Below, piece after piece: positions 25,769 to 33,132 of a stretch of 64,000 nt of DNA (the first letter of the stretch is position 1; each line of letters opens with the position of its first letter). This stretch comes from Sphingomonadaceae bacterium (GTDB lineage: Bacteria > Pseudomonadota > Alphaproteobacteria > Sphingomonadales > Sphingomonadaceae), in assembly GCA_030147805.1 (NCBI GenBank), contig JASBUR010000058.1, positions 23,992 through 87,991 of the forward strand. The letters are read 5' to 3'. The position numbers and the translations under genes were made by a program. Under the pieces are notes generated by a model, which saw nothing but the letters and a program-made list of their open reading frames with translations, had not been told where the DNA came from and searched no databases.

Positions 25769-25803
25769 GGGGCGCGCCGGCGTCGTCGGCGCGCCCCGTC
25801 TTT
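25769..25803. terminator. Strong hairpin terminator between convergent genes
   Basis: A perfect 11-base stem, GGGGCGCGCCG / CGGCGCGCCCC with a seven-base loop, followed on the plus strand by GTCTTT. It lies between the nitronate monooxygenase stop (25737) and the stop of the convergent TonB receptor (25819), so it can serve both. Confidence 0.75.
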
Positions 25804-25818
25804 CGGCAATCATGGCGG

Positions 25819-28095
25819 CTAGAAGCGGACGCCGACGGCGATGCCGTAGGTCAGCGGCACGATCTCCTGGCGCGACTGCTTGAGTGCCGACAGGCTGGTG
25901 CCGATCACCTTGCGGTCGGTGAGGTTGGCACCGAACAGTCGCGCATAGACCGGCAATCCGCCGGGCTCGAAGGTCAGCGAGGCGCCGAGCGAGTCATATT
26001 CGTCGACGCGGTCGAGCGGGCCGATGCCGACCTTGAACGACGCAGTCCGGAAATAGCTGGCGCTGAACACCAGCCTGGAATCGTTGGCGAGGTCGGCGGT
26101 GTAGTCGGCGCCCAGCGTGAACGACCATTTCGGCGCGAACAGGCCGCGCGCCCCGTCGGCGTTGACGACGGTCTGTGCGCCGTTGCCGAGCGCATCGGGC
26201 ACGAAGGCGACGGCGTTGGGGAAGGAGGTATATTCGGCGTCGAGCAGCGTGAGCGCGCCGCGCAGCTGCAGCGCCGGCGTCGGCCGGGCGAGCAGGTCGA
26301 GGTCGAGGCCGTAGATGCGCTCGCTCGCCGCATTCTGCAGCGAGGTGGTGCCCCCGGCGCCGCCGCCGCCCGCGGCGACGATGATGTCGAGCTGGATGTT
26401 CGAATAGTCGTAGTAGAAGGCCGCGGCGTTCAGCTGGACCTTGCGGTCGGCGAACTGGCTCTTGAGGCCGACCTCATAGGCGTCGAGCTTCTCCGGATTG
26501 ACCGGCACCTGCCCGGGCGTGAAGTCGTTCATGTTGAACGTGCCGCTCTTGAAGCCGCGGTTCCAGCTGACATAGCCCATCACGTCCTCGGCGAGATCGT
26601 GGTTGACCGCCAGCCGCCAGGTGAGGCGGTTGAAGGTCTTCTCGAGCCCGCTGTCGGACACCAGCGGCGTCAGCGCCGGCAGCGTCACGCCGGGGGCGAT
26701 CGTGCCGATGCCGCGCACCTGGAAGGCATAGTCGCGCTGCTCGCTGGTGTAGCGCAGTCCGGCGGTGAGGTCGGTCCCCGGCGCGACTTCGAGCGTCGCC
26801 TGGCCGTAGCCGGCGATCGCCTCGGTGCCGCCCTGGGCGAGCACGCTCGTCACCGAGCCGCCGGGGATCGTCGGGATCGAGGCGGTTGGCGTGTCGAACG
26901 GCGCATTCTGGATGATGTCGAGCGGCCGGATCTTTGCCTTGCCGTCGAAATAATAGGCACCCACCACCCAGTCGAGCGGGCCGTCGCTGGTCGAGATGAG
27001 CTGCAGCTCCTGCGAGAAATCGTCGACGCCCTGGATCTCGTCGAAATAGAAGAACTCGGCGGAGGTGCCGTCGAAGTCGAGCTTCGAGATCACCTTGGTG
27101 TCGACGTAGCCGGTGATCGAGACGAGATCGACGCTGTCGAACGAATAGCGCAGCTTGCCGGTGGCGCGGAACGCCTCGACGCCGAACAGGTTGGGGCTGC
27201 CCTGATATTCGAAGGTGTCGGGATCGAAGGTGCCGCCGAAGAAGCTGCCGACCGGCGTGGTGCCGCGCACCGGGTTGAGGTTCGAATTGAGGTTGCTCGT
27301 CTCGCGGTCCATGTACATCGCGCTGAGCGTCGCCTCGAAGCGGTCGGACGGCCGGAACAGCAGTTTGCCGTCGACGCTGTCGCCGCGCGTCCCGCCGAAT
27401 TCGCCCGGATAGCGCGTGCCGGTGTTGGTGGCGAAGTCGCCGCCGTCGCGGTGCTGGTAGCTCGCGTTGAATGCCACGGTCTCGCTCAGCGGCCCGGTGA
27501 CATAGGCCTTGGCGATCCACTCGTCGAAACGCGCATAGGAGACCTCGGCCGAGCCGCCGAAGTCGAACTGCGGCTGGCGCGTCACGATGTTGATCGCGCC
27601 GCCGGTGGCGTTGCGGCCGAACAGCGTGCCTTGCGGGCCCTTCAACACTTCCATGCGCTCGATCGAGTTGAACTCGAGGATGTTGGCCGATTTGTCCGAC
27701 TGGTAGACGCCGTCGATGTAGACCGCGATCGAGCTGTCGTTGCCGGTGGCGGGCGAGTTGGAGCCGACGCCGCGGATATAGGGAATGAAGAAGGAGTTCG
27801 CGGTCGTCGGCGAGGTGGTCACGCCGGGCGCGATGCGCGGCAGGTCGAGCGAGTTGAGCAGGCCGGCGGTCGCGATCTGCGACGGTTGGATCGTCGCCAC
27901 CGCGATCGGCACGTCCTGCAGACGCTCCTCGCGCCGCTGCGCGGTGACCACGATATCCTCGATGCCTTCGTCGTCGACCGCAGTCTCGACCGGCGCCCCC
28001 GCCGTCTGCGCCATCGCGGCGGCGAGCGGCGACGCCGACATCATCAGCACGAGCGCGAACCTGAGCGGAACGCGCGACCCGATCCCCTTGAACAT
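25819..28095 (-). CDS. TonB-dependent outer-membrane receptor, 758 aa
   Basis: Signal peptide (RFALVLMMSASPLAAAMAQ), TonB box DIVVTAQRREERLQDVPIAV, plug with FIPYIRGVGSNSPATGNDSSIAVYIDGVYQS and MEVLKGPQGTLFGRNATGG, barrel ending TYGIAVGVRF. Its plug is close to that of the receptor at 16416, so both belong to the same sphingomonad class, but the barrels differ, indicating a different ligand. It lies next to the P450 on the same strand (93-base gap), which hints that the pair handles one hydrophobic substrate. Confidence 0.93.
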   Translation of the reverse strand: MFKGIGSRVPLRFALVLMMSASPLAAAMAQTAGAPVETAVDDEGIEDIVVTAQRREERLQDVPIAVATIQPSQIATAGLLNSLDLPRIAPGVTTSPTTANSFFIPYIRGVGSNSPATGNDSSIAVYIDGVYQSDKSANILEFNSIERMEVLKGPQGTLFGRNATGGAINIVTRQPQFDFGGSAEVSYARFDEWIAKAYVTGPLSETVAFNASYQHRDGGDFATNTGTRYPGEFGGTRGDSVDGKLLFRPSDRFEATLSAMYMDRETSNLNSNLNPVRGTTPVGSFFGGTFDPDTFEYQGSPNLFGVEAFRATGKLRYSFDSVDLVSITGYVDTKVISKLDFDGTSAEFFYFDEIQGVDDFSQELQLISTSDGPLDWVVGAYYFDGKAKIRPLDIIQNAPFDTPTASIPTIPGGSVTSVLAQGGTEAIAGYGQATLEVAPGTDLTAGLRYTSEQRDYAFQVRGIGTIAPGVTLPALTPLVSDSGLEKTFNRLTWRLAVNHDLAEDVMGYVSWNRGFKSGTFNMNDFTPGQVPVNPEKLDAYEVGLKSQFADRKVQLNAAAFYYDYSNIQLDIIVAAGGGGAGGTTSLQNAASERIYGLDLDLLARPTPALQLRGALTLLDAEYTSFPNAVAFVPDALGNGAQTVVNADGARGLFAPKWSFTLGADYTADLANDSRLVFSASYFRTASFKVGIGPLDRVDEYDSLGASLTFEPGGLPVYARLFGANLTDRKVIGTSLSALKQSRQEIVPLTYGIAVGVRF

Positions 28096-28188
28096 ATGAG
28101 CCTCCCCAGCCTTATCGTTACCGGCGAGGCTAATCGCGAGCGGGCGCGCGGCTCAAACCACTAATGTTTGCCGATGCATGCCATTCGG

Positions 28189-29472
28189 TCATGCGGCGCG
28201 GCTCGGTTCGGCGGCGCCGCCATCGCGCGCGCGGAACCGGATCGGCATATGCTTGATGCCCCAGAACAGGTTCGAGCTCGACCATTCGACCGGTCCGGCG
28301 AGTTCGATGTCATCCATCCGGTCGAGCATCGCCTCGATCATGACCGCCATGTCGAGCCTGGCGAGGTGGGCGCCGAGGCAGAAATGCTTGCCCATGGCGA
28401 AACCGAGATGCGGGTTGGGATGGCGCCGGATGTCGAACCGTTCGGGGTCGTCGAATACCGCTTCGTCGCGATTGGCGGCGTGGAACCAGATCACCGCCCA
28501 GTCGCCGGCGCGCAGCGGCTTGCCGCCGACCTCGACATCCTCGGTCACCGTTCGCAGCGTGTGCGTCAGCGGCGAACTGTAGCGCACGAACTCGTCGGCG
28601 GCGGTGCGCAGCACTGCGGGATCGTGGCGATTGGCGCGCAGCCAGGCCAGCTGCGCCGGGTCCTTGAGCAGCTCGAGCAGTCCGACGCTCATCGACGAGC
28701 GCGTCGTCTCGTGGCCGGCCGCGAAGAACATCAGTCCGTTGAAGCCGATCTGCGTTTCGGTCAACGGCACACCGTCGATCTCGGCCTGGACCAGCGCGGT
28801 CAGCAGGTCGTCCTGCGGTGCCGCGCGCCGCGCTTCGGCGAGCTCGATGCAGGTGCGCATGATGTTCGAGACGCCGAAGGTGCTCGTCTCGATCGCGGTG
28901 CCGATCGCGAACTCGGGATCCTCCGGTCCGGCGAACATGTTGTTCCACCGGTAGAGATCGTCCCACAGCCCGCGCGGGATGCCGAGGATGGCGGCGATCA
29001 CCGCCGTCGGCAGGCGCCCGGCATATTCGGTGGTGAAGTCGCAGGTGCCGCGCGGCAGAATTTCGTCGAGCAATTCGTCGCTGATCCGGCGCACCAGAGC
29101 TTCGAGGCCGTTGACGCTCGTCGAGGTGAACGTCGTCGAGAAATAGCGCCGCAGCGCATTGTGCGGCTGGCCGTCCATCGTCGCGAGCTGCTGCGCGCTC
29201 TGCGCCAGCTGCGTGAACAGCGAGTCGTCGGGGTTCTCGAACTCGGGCCCCATCGGCAGGTTCGCTCCCGAACGCTGCACGCTGAAGATCCGGGTGTCGT
29301 TCATCAGCACGAATTTGGCGTCGGCATGCCGCGTGATCGACCAGAATTTCCGGCTCAGCCGCCCCTCGGTGAGATGCACCGGATCTTCGTGGCGCAGGCG
29401 CCGCCAGATCGCATGCGGATCGCCGTCGGCGAAGAACAGGGGATTGGTCAGGTCGATGCCGTCCTGGCTCAT
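28189..29472 (-). CDS. Cytochrome P450, 427 aa
   Basis: A complete soluble class I bacterial P450: I-helix oxygen-activation motif AAGHETTRSS (Gly253, Glu255, Thr256-Thr257), K-helix ExxR as Glu294-Arg297 (DEFVRY), and the heme loop LGFAMGKHFCLGAHLARLD with thiolate Cys365. A GAGG site precedes the ATG. It needs a ferredoxin and reductase, and none is encoded in the window. The style (DLTNPLFFADGDPHAIWRRLRHEDPVH) resembles P450s that hydroxylate terpenoid or steroid-type substrates, but the family number cannot be assigned. It is divergent from the peptide/prenyl-synthase cluster with a shared 427-base AT-rich gap, so it may be part of that pathway or belong with the receptor. Confidence 0.92.
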   Translation of the reverse strand: MSQDGIDLTNPLFFADGDPHAIWRRLRHEDPVHLTEGRLSRKFWSITRHADAKFVLMNDTRIFSVQRSGANLPMGPEFENPDDSLFTQLAQSAQQLATMDGQPHNALRRYFSTTFTSTSVNGLEALVRRISDELLDEILPRGTCDFTTEYAGRLPTAVIAAILGIPRGLWDDLYRWNNMFAGPEDPEFAIGTAIETSTFGVSNIMRTCIELAEARRAAPQDDLLTALVQAEIDGVPLTETQIGFNGLMFFAAGHETTRSSMSVGLLELLKDPAQLAWLRANRHDPAVLRTAADEFVRYSSPLTHTLRTVTEDVEVGGKPLRAGDWAVIWFHAANRDEAVFDDPERFDIRRHPNPHLGFAMGKHFCLGAHLARLDMAVMIEAMLDRMDDIELAGPVEWSSSNLFWGIKHMPIRFRARDGGAAEPSRAA

Positions 29473-29578
29473 GAGCTTACCTCGGCTGCCGCGTCGTTGC
29501 TCCGAAGCTATCGAACCCGCTTCACGGCGACCAACGGAGAAATCTCATCGCGTCATCAGGAAAGACGAGGGTGCAACG

Positions 29579-29665
29579 ATGATGATCAAAGCATGGCATA
29601 AAGATCATAAGCATAGTCTCATCAAAGCACTTGATGACTGGTTAGCTCGTCGAGATGAGATTTAA
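29579..29665 (+). CDS. Possible 28-residue peptide, Lys/His-rich amphipathic
   Basis: ATG at 29579 with GAGG at 29567-29570 (eight-base spacing). The product begins MMIKAWHKDHKHSLIKAL and ends DDWLARRDEI; it is basic and His-rich in the first half, acidic/basic in the second, with two Trp, and could form an amphipathic helix. It is too short for homology judgement and its codons are AT-rich unlike the neighbours. It could be a second peptide of the cluster, a leader peptide, or just an accidental frame inside a repeat region. Confidence 0.3.
   Translation: MMIKAWHKDHKHSLIKALDDWLARRDEI
29585..29629 (+). repeat. Three short direct repeats, ATCA(T)AAGCA
   Basis: ATCAAAGCA at 29585 and 29621, and ATCATAAGCA at 29604, are spaced 19 and 17 bases apart, close to two helical turns. 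They may be iterated regulator sites upstream of the peptide gene, or may reflect internal repetition of the small frame that covers them. Confidence 0.4.
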
Positions 29666-29899
29666 TCGAGAAGAGATCATTTATGTCGATGATAGATTAG
29701 AGATGTTGAACAGCAGTATATATTCATTCGTGGAGTTCAATTTCATTACATCCATAACATTTTGGATATGAATTCCGGGAAACGCGAATAGCGACTGTTG
29801 ATCGACCGAGGCAGGTTCTGGATCTCGGCAGGCCGGATGAGGGTTCGACTGAAACGAGGCATGGACTGCAGCGTGGCAATCCTTTCGATGGAGATCACA

Positions 29900-30049
29900 A
29901 TGCTCGATTCGATTTCAAACCGCTTCGACGCGCTCATGGCCGAGGCCGAGGCCGAGGCCGAAGCGCTGCTCGCATCCTATGGCAGCGACGAACTGCTCGA
30001 GCAGCGCATTTCGCGCGAGGGCGGAGGCCAGGGCGGCACCGCCTGCTGA
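29900..30049 (+). CDS. Candidate RiPP precursor peptide with C-terminal Cys, 49 aa
   Basis: The ATG at 29900 was chosen because TGGAG lies six bases upstream; in-frame ATGs at 29888 and 29861 have poorer sites. The product starts MLDSISNRFDALM, continues with the acidic helical repeat AEAEAEAEALLASYGSDELLEQRI, and ends SREGGGQGGTAC. A helical, acidic leader followed by a short Gly-rich tail with a single Cys as last residue is the layout of a leader/core precursor. It is followed by a prenyl synthase, a protease with a PqqD-like precursor-binding domain and a methyltransferase. I infer that the terminal Cys is the site of prenylation or other modification. No homologue is recognised by name. 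The alternative is a small regulatory protein. Confidence 0.7.
   Translation: MLDSISNRFDALMAEAEAEAEALLASYGSDELLEQRISREGGGQGGTAC
29939..29962 (+). repeat. GCCGAG hexanucleotide tandem repeat inside the peptide gene
   Basis: Four tandem copies of GCC GAG/A, three exact and the last ending GAA, encode the Ala-Glu run of the leader. Such repeats can change copy number by slippage in whole codons, which would alter leader length without a frameshift. Confidence 0.6.
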
Positions 30050-30053
30050 CCAA

Positions 30054-30106
30054 GGCCGGGTCTTTGGCCCGGTCCCGATTCCGGAGCGCGCCGGTGGCGC
30101 CTCCGG
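30054..30106 (+). promoter_or_regulatory. Two consecutive hairpins between precursor gene and biosynthetic genes
   Basis: The first: GGCCGGG / CCCGGTC with a seven-base loop (30054-30074). The second, stronger: CCGGAG-C-GCGCC, GGT loop, GGCGC-CTCCGG (30081-30106), an 11-pair stem with one bulged base. Neither is followed by a T-run, so they look like attenuating or mRNA-stabilising structures. Such elements behind a precursor gene commonly let it be expressed more than the enzymes downstream. Confidence 0.6.
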
Positions 30107-30129
30107 CATCGCGGCAAACGGAGGCGCCC

Positions 30130-31116
30130 ATGAGCGATCCAGCGGGAGAGATCTCCGCCGTGGCCGCGCTCGCGCTCGGCGTGATCGAGCGGGCAGCGGT
30201 AACCCCGGCCTACGGCCGGTTGCTGCGTGCCATTGCCGAAAGTCACATTGCGACAATCGCGGCTCGACCTGAGCGCCGCGGATTCGGCATCGAGCTGCCA
30301 CTGCTGGCGGCACGTGCCGTTGGGGGCGCGGAAGACCGGGCATTCATGCTCGCCGCCGCGATCCTGCTGCTCGAGGCGGGCATCTACGCGCTCGATCATC
30401 TGATGGACGACGAACTCGACGGCCCACTTGCCGAGCTGCCGCGCGCCGCTGTGCTCACCGGCGCCGTCAGTTTCATCAGCTTCCTTCCCCATCTGGCGAT
30501 CGGCGACCTGCCTGCGCCGCCGGCGTTGCGGGCTTACCTGGCCAAGACGCTCGCCGAGGGCATGGCCGCGATCGCGGCCGGTCAGGCCGGGGAAGCCGGC
30601 ACCTCGCTCGACAGCCCGCCGTCGCCAAGCGAAGTCGAGCGATCGATCGCCGGCAAGACCGGTGCACGTCGCGCCCTCTATGCGCGCCTCGGAGCCGCTG
30701 GCGCGGGGGCTGCGCCGGCGGCGATCGATGCACTGGCGGCCTATGGTCATGCGCTCGGCATGGCGCGCCAGATCGGATCGGACATCGACGATCTCTTCGG
30801 CGGCGACGATAGTCGCGATATCGCCGCCGGCGCCTGTACGCTTCCGCTCGCCTGCTTCTTCGCCACCGCGTCGCCGGACGAGGCCGAGGCGCTGCGCGCC
30901 GACGTCGCCGCCGCGCGGCGCGGCGAGCCGACGCTCGCGGCCGTTCGCCGCCGGCTGCGCGATGGCGGCGCTCTGCGCGCCGCTCTGCAGCGCCAGGAAG
31001 CATTCTGCGCGCTGGCCCGCCGGCATCTTCGCGACATCGACGCGCCGGTCGCGATCACCACGCGCCTCGAAGCGCATGTCGCCCAGATATCCTTGGGGGG
31101 CGCGTCGCATGGCTGA
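30130..31116 (+). CDS. ComQ-like trans-isoprenyl diphosphate synthase / peptide prenyltransferase, 328 aa
   Basis: The ATG at 30130 has GGAGG ahead. All-helical class I isoprenoid synthase with a degenerate first Asp-rich motif, ALDHLMDDELDG (Asp89, Asp93, Asp94), a conserved GKTGARRAL segment (Lys176-Thr177), and a second motif QIGSDIDDLFGGDDSRDIAAGACTLPL-type region (Asp218, 220, 221, 226, 227), with the downstream TLP as in ComQ and polyprenyl synthases. ComQ of Bacillus both makes and attaches a prenyl group to the ComX peptide. Here the first motif is looser than in housekeeping synthases, and a peptide gene lies upstream, so peptide prenylation is plausible; synthesis of a free prenyl diphosphate or terpene is the alternative. 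It overlaps the M50 gene by eight bases. Confidence 0.8.
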   Translation: MSDPAGEISAVAALALGVIERAAVTPAYGRLLRAIAESHIATIAARPERRGFGIELPLLAARAVGGAEDRAFMLAAAILLLEAGIYALDHLMDDELDGPLAELPRAAVLTGAVSFISFLPHLAIGDLPAPPALRAYLAKTLAEGMAAIAAGQAGEAGTSLDSPPSPSEVERSIAGKTGARRALYARLGAAGAGAAPAAIDALAAYGHALGMARQIGSDIDDLFGGDDSRDIAAGACTLPLACFFATASPDEAEALRADVAAARRGEPTLAAVRRRLRDGGALRAALQRQEAFCALARRHLRDIDAPVAITTRLEAHVAQISLGGASHG

Positions 31117-32329
31117 CGCGGGCGGCGAGATCGTGATGCTTGCAGCACCGGGTGTCGAACTGCATCGCCTCGCTGCACCGCTCGGTGATCGGCTGGCCGT
31201 CTTGAAGCATCGCGCGACGGGTCGCTATTTCGCACTCTCGCCGCTCGGCCTCGACATCTGGCAGCGGATCGCGTCCGGTGAGCCGCTGCCGGGACTGGTC
31301 GAAACGGTCACCGCGGGTCAGCCCGCCGCAGCGCGCGTGCGCGCGCTCCGCCTGTGTGCGCAGTTGCGCGCACAGGGCTTCGCCCGGCTGGCCGGCGAGG
31401 CACCGCCGGCCCCGTCGCCGCGCCTTCACCTCGATTTCCATCACCCGCTGCTGTGGGAGATTCGCGTGCGCGGCTGCGTCCCGCTGTTCCAGATCCTCTA
31501 TCTCTTGGGCGGCAAATGGCTGGTTTCGCCCATGGCGACAGGGCTGGCGGCCATCGTCGGCGTCGCCGGGATTTTGCTGCTTGCCGGTGCACCGGCGCTC
31601 GTGCCGCAGGATGTGCGCGTTCTGCCCTGGCTGTTCGCCGCCACCATCGCGGCGACCTTCGTCCACGAATGCCTGCATGGTCTGGCGGTGGTCCGCTTCG
31701 GTCGCGCGGTGGACGCGGTCGGGATCGGCTGGTTCTGGTTCGGACCGGCACCGTTCGTGGATACCTCCGACATGTGGCTGGGGACACGGGCGCAGCGCAT
31801 CTGGGTCAGCGCAGCGGGCCCCGCCGGCAACGTCGCCTTGGGCGGTGCAGCGGCGCTTCTGGCGAACATTCCTCCGGCAGGCAGTGTGCTCGCGCAGATG
31901 CTCTGGGCCTATTCGGCCGTCTGCTATTTCGTTGCTGCCTATAATCTATGCCCGCTCCTCGAATTCGACGGCTACTTCATTCTCACCGACGTGACCGGAG
32001 TCCCCAACCTGCGGCGCAAGGCCTATGCTTGGCTTGGCCGGCGGCTGCGCGGCGTGCCGGAGCCTGCGGCCCGGCCGCGGGAAGGAAGGCTCTTTCTTCC
32101 CTATTGCGTGGGGTCGCTCGCTTATGTGGCGGTGTTCGGCACGCTGACCGTCGAAGCCGTCGCCAGCTTCGCCGAAGCCCATGTGCGCTTCTGGCTGCCG
32201 GCCGCCGCGCCGGTGGTGGCGTCCGCAACGGCGCTCGGCTTCGCCGGCCTGCTGCTCTTCGGCACGCTCAAGGACGTGTTCGTCGACGTTCGGCGCGGCA
32301 TGTCTCTGTCGATCGCGAGCGCGCGCTGA
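31109..32329 (+). CDS. PqqD-like domain fused to M50-type membrane metalloprotease, 406 aa
   Basis: N-terminal residues about 10-95 resemble the PqqD/RRE precursor-recognition fold (LAVLKHRATGRYFALSPLG, then a helical LCAQLRAQGFARL). The rest is a site-2-protease-like membrane domain: HECLH (His186, Glu187, His190) and the third-ligand segment NLCPLLEFDGY (Asp287), set among four to six hydrophobic segments (about 140-162, 172-192, 232-253, 265-285 and near 340-400). Proteins of this architecture occur in RiPP clusters, where the PqqD-like part binds the leader and the M50 part cleaves or helps to export. It would act in the inner membrane on the modified 49-residue peptide. Confidence 0.85.
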   Translation: MADAGGEIVMLAAPGVELHRLAAPLGDRLAVLKHRATGRYFALSPLGLDIWQRIASGEPLPGLVETVTAGQPAAARVRALRLCAQLRAQGFARLAGEAPPAPSPRLHLDFHHPLLWEIRVRGCVPLFQILYLLGGKWLVSPMATGLAAIVGVAGILLLAGAPALVPQDVRVLPWLFAATIAATFVHECLHGLAVVRFGRAVDAVGIGWFWFGPAPFVDTSDMWLGTRAQRIWVSAAGPAGNVALGGAAALLANIPPAGSVLAQMLWAYSAVCYFVAAYNLCPLLEFDGYFILTDVTGVPNLRRKAYAWLGRRLRGVPEPAARPREGRLFLPYCVGSLAYVAVFGTLTVEAVASFAEAHVRFWLPAAAPVVASATALGFAGLLLFGTLKDVFVDVRRGMSLSIASAR

Positions 32330-33132
32330 TGGGTCGCCACCATTTCCACCCGGTCGATGAACGCTATACGCCCGAGGATATTGCCTATCTCGACCGGGCC
32401 GCGGCGCTCAAGGAGATTCGCGCCATCAAGTTGCGCAGCTACGCGGCGCTCGGCCCGCTCCGCGGTGTGCGACTGCTCGAGGTGGGATGTGGGACCGGCG
32501 ACGATGCCGCGCGGTTGGCCAGGGCGGTCGGCCCCGAGGGCAATGTTGTCGCGCTCGACAGCAACGCGGCGATGCTGGCGGAGGCGCGCGCCCGTTTCGG
32601 TCAGGTCGCAAACCTCCGGTTCGAGCTGGGCGCCGCCGCTGCGCTGCCCTTCACGGCGGGGGCGTTCGACGCCGTGCGTGCCGATCGGGTCGTGCATCTC
32701 GTCGCTGATCCCGGCGCCGCGCTGGCGGAAATGGCTCGGGTGCTCCGCCCCGGCGGACGTCTCGCGATCAGCGAGCCCGACTGGCGGAGCCTTGTCGTTG
32801 AGGGCGGCGACGCCGACACGACGCGCGCGATCCTCGACGGACTGGCGAGCGGCCCGCGTCCATCGACCGCCGATTTCGTCGCGCTCGTTCAAGCGGCGGG
32901 CCTGACCATCGATGCGGTGCTGCCCGACACGCTGGTGATCACCGACCTCGAGAGTGCCTACGAGCTCTTTCGGCTGGGCTATCTCGCGCTCGCGCAGGTG
33001 CAGCGGCTCGGCATCGACGCCGCGGCGGCGAAGCGCTGGCTCGCGTCGCTGGAGACGGCCGCTGCCGAGGGGCGGTTCCGCAGCGCGCTGACCGGCGTCA
33101 CCATATCAGCCACCCGCGACGGAGGCCGTTGA
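32329..33132 (+). CDS. Class I SAM-dependent methyltransferase, 267 aa
   Basis: A Rossmann-type methyltransferase: SAM motif I LLEVGCGTGDDAARLA (residues about 49-64), VVALDSNAAMLAEAR (motif II), VRADRVVHLVADPGAALAEMARVLRPGGRLAISEPDW (post I to III). It is soluble, not an Icmt-like membrane protein. Its ATG overlaps the M50 stop. In this cluster it could methylate the C-terminal carboxylate or thiol of the peptide, or the isoprenoid; UbiE/MenG-like quinone methylation is the alternative. The acceptor is not predictable. Confidence 0.88.
   Translation: MGRHHFHPVDERYTPEDIAYLDRAAALKEIRAIKLRSYAALGPLRGVRLLEVGCGTGDDAARLARAVGPEGNVVALDSNAAMLAEARARFGQVANLRFELGAAAALPFTAGAFDAVRADRVVHLVADPGAALAEMARVLRPGGRLAISEPDWRSLVVEGGDADTTRAILDGLASGPRPSTADFVALVQAAGLTIDAVLPDTLVITDLESAYELFRLGYLALAQVQRLGIDAAAAKRWLASLETAAAEGRFRSALTGVTISATRDGGR

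Larger units (their letters stand above)
29473..29899. other. AT-rich intergenic region upstream of the peptide gene
   Basis: This 427-base stretch stands out: from about 29560 to 29790 it is much richer in A/T than anything else in the window (for example GTATATATTCATT near 29716). It must hold the promoters of the P450 (leftward) and of the peptide cluster (rightward). No convincing -35/-10 pair could be fixed. It contains a 28-codon open frame with a good ribosome site (29579-29665), a triple direct repeat, and nothing that looks like an RNA gene. The composition suggests acquired DNA or a regulatory hot spot. Confidence 0.6.

Noticed and set aside
25750-28164. An 804-codon plus-strand frame across the second TonB receptor
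   Set aside because: Low-complexity translation antisense to a receptor with signal peptide, TonB box and plug motifs.
29585-29629. CRISPR-like array
   Set aside because: Only three 9-10 base imperfect repeats at 17-19 base spacing and no cas genes; far too short for a CRISPR array.
29700-29790. A sigma-70 promoter (TTGAAC with TATATT) for the peptide cluster
   Set aside because: The two elements are only seven bases apart and no other pair has acceptable spacing, so no promoter was annotated.
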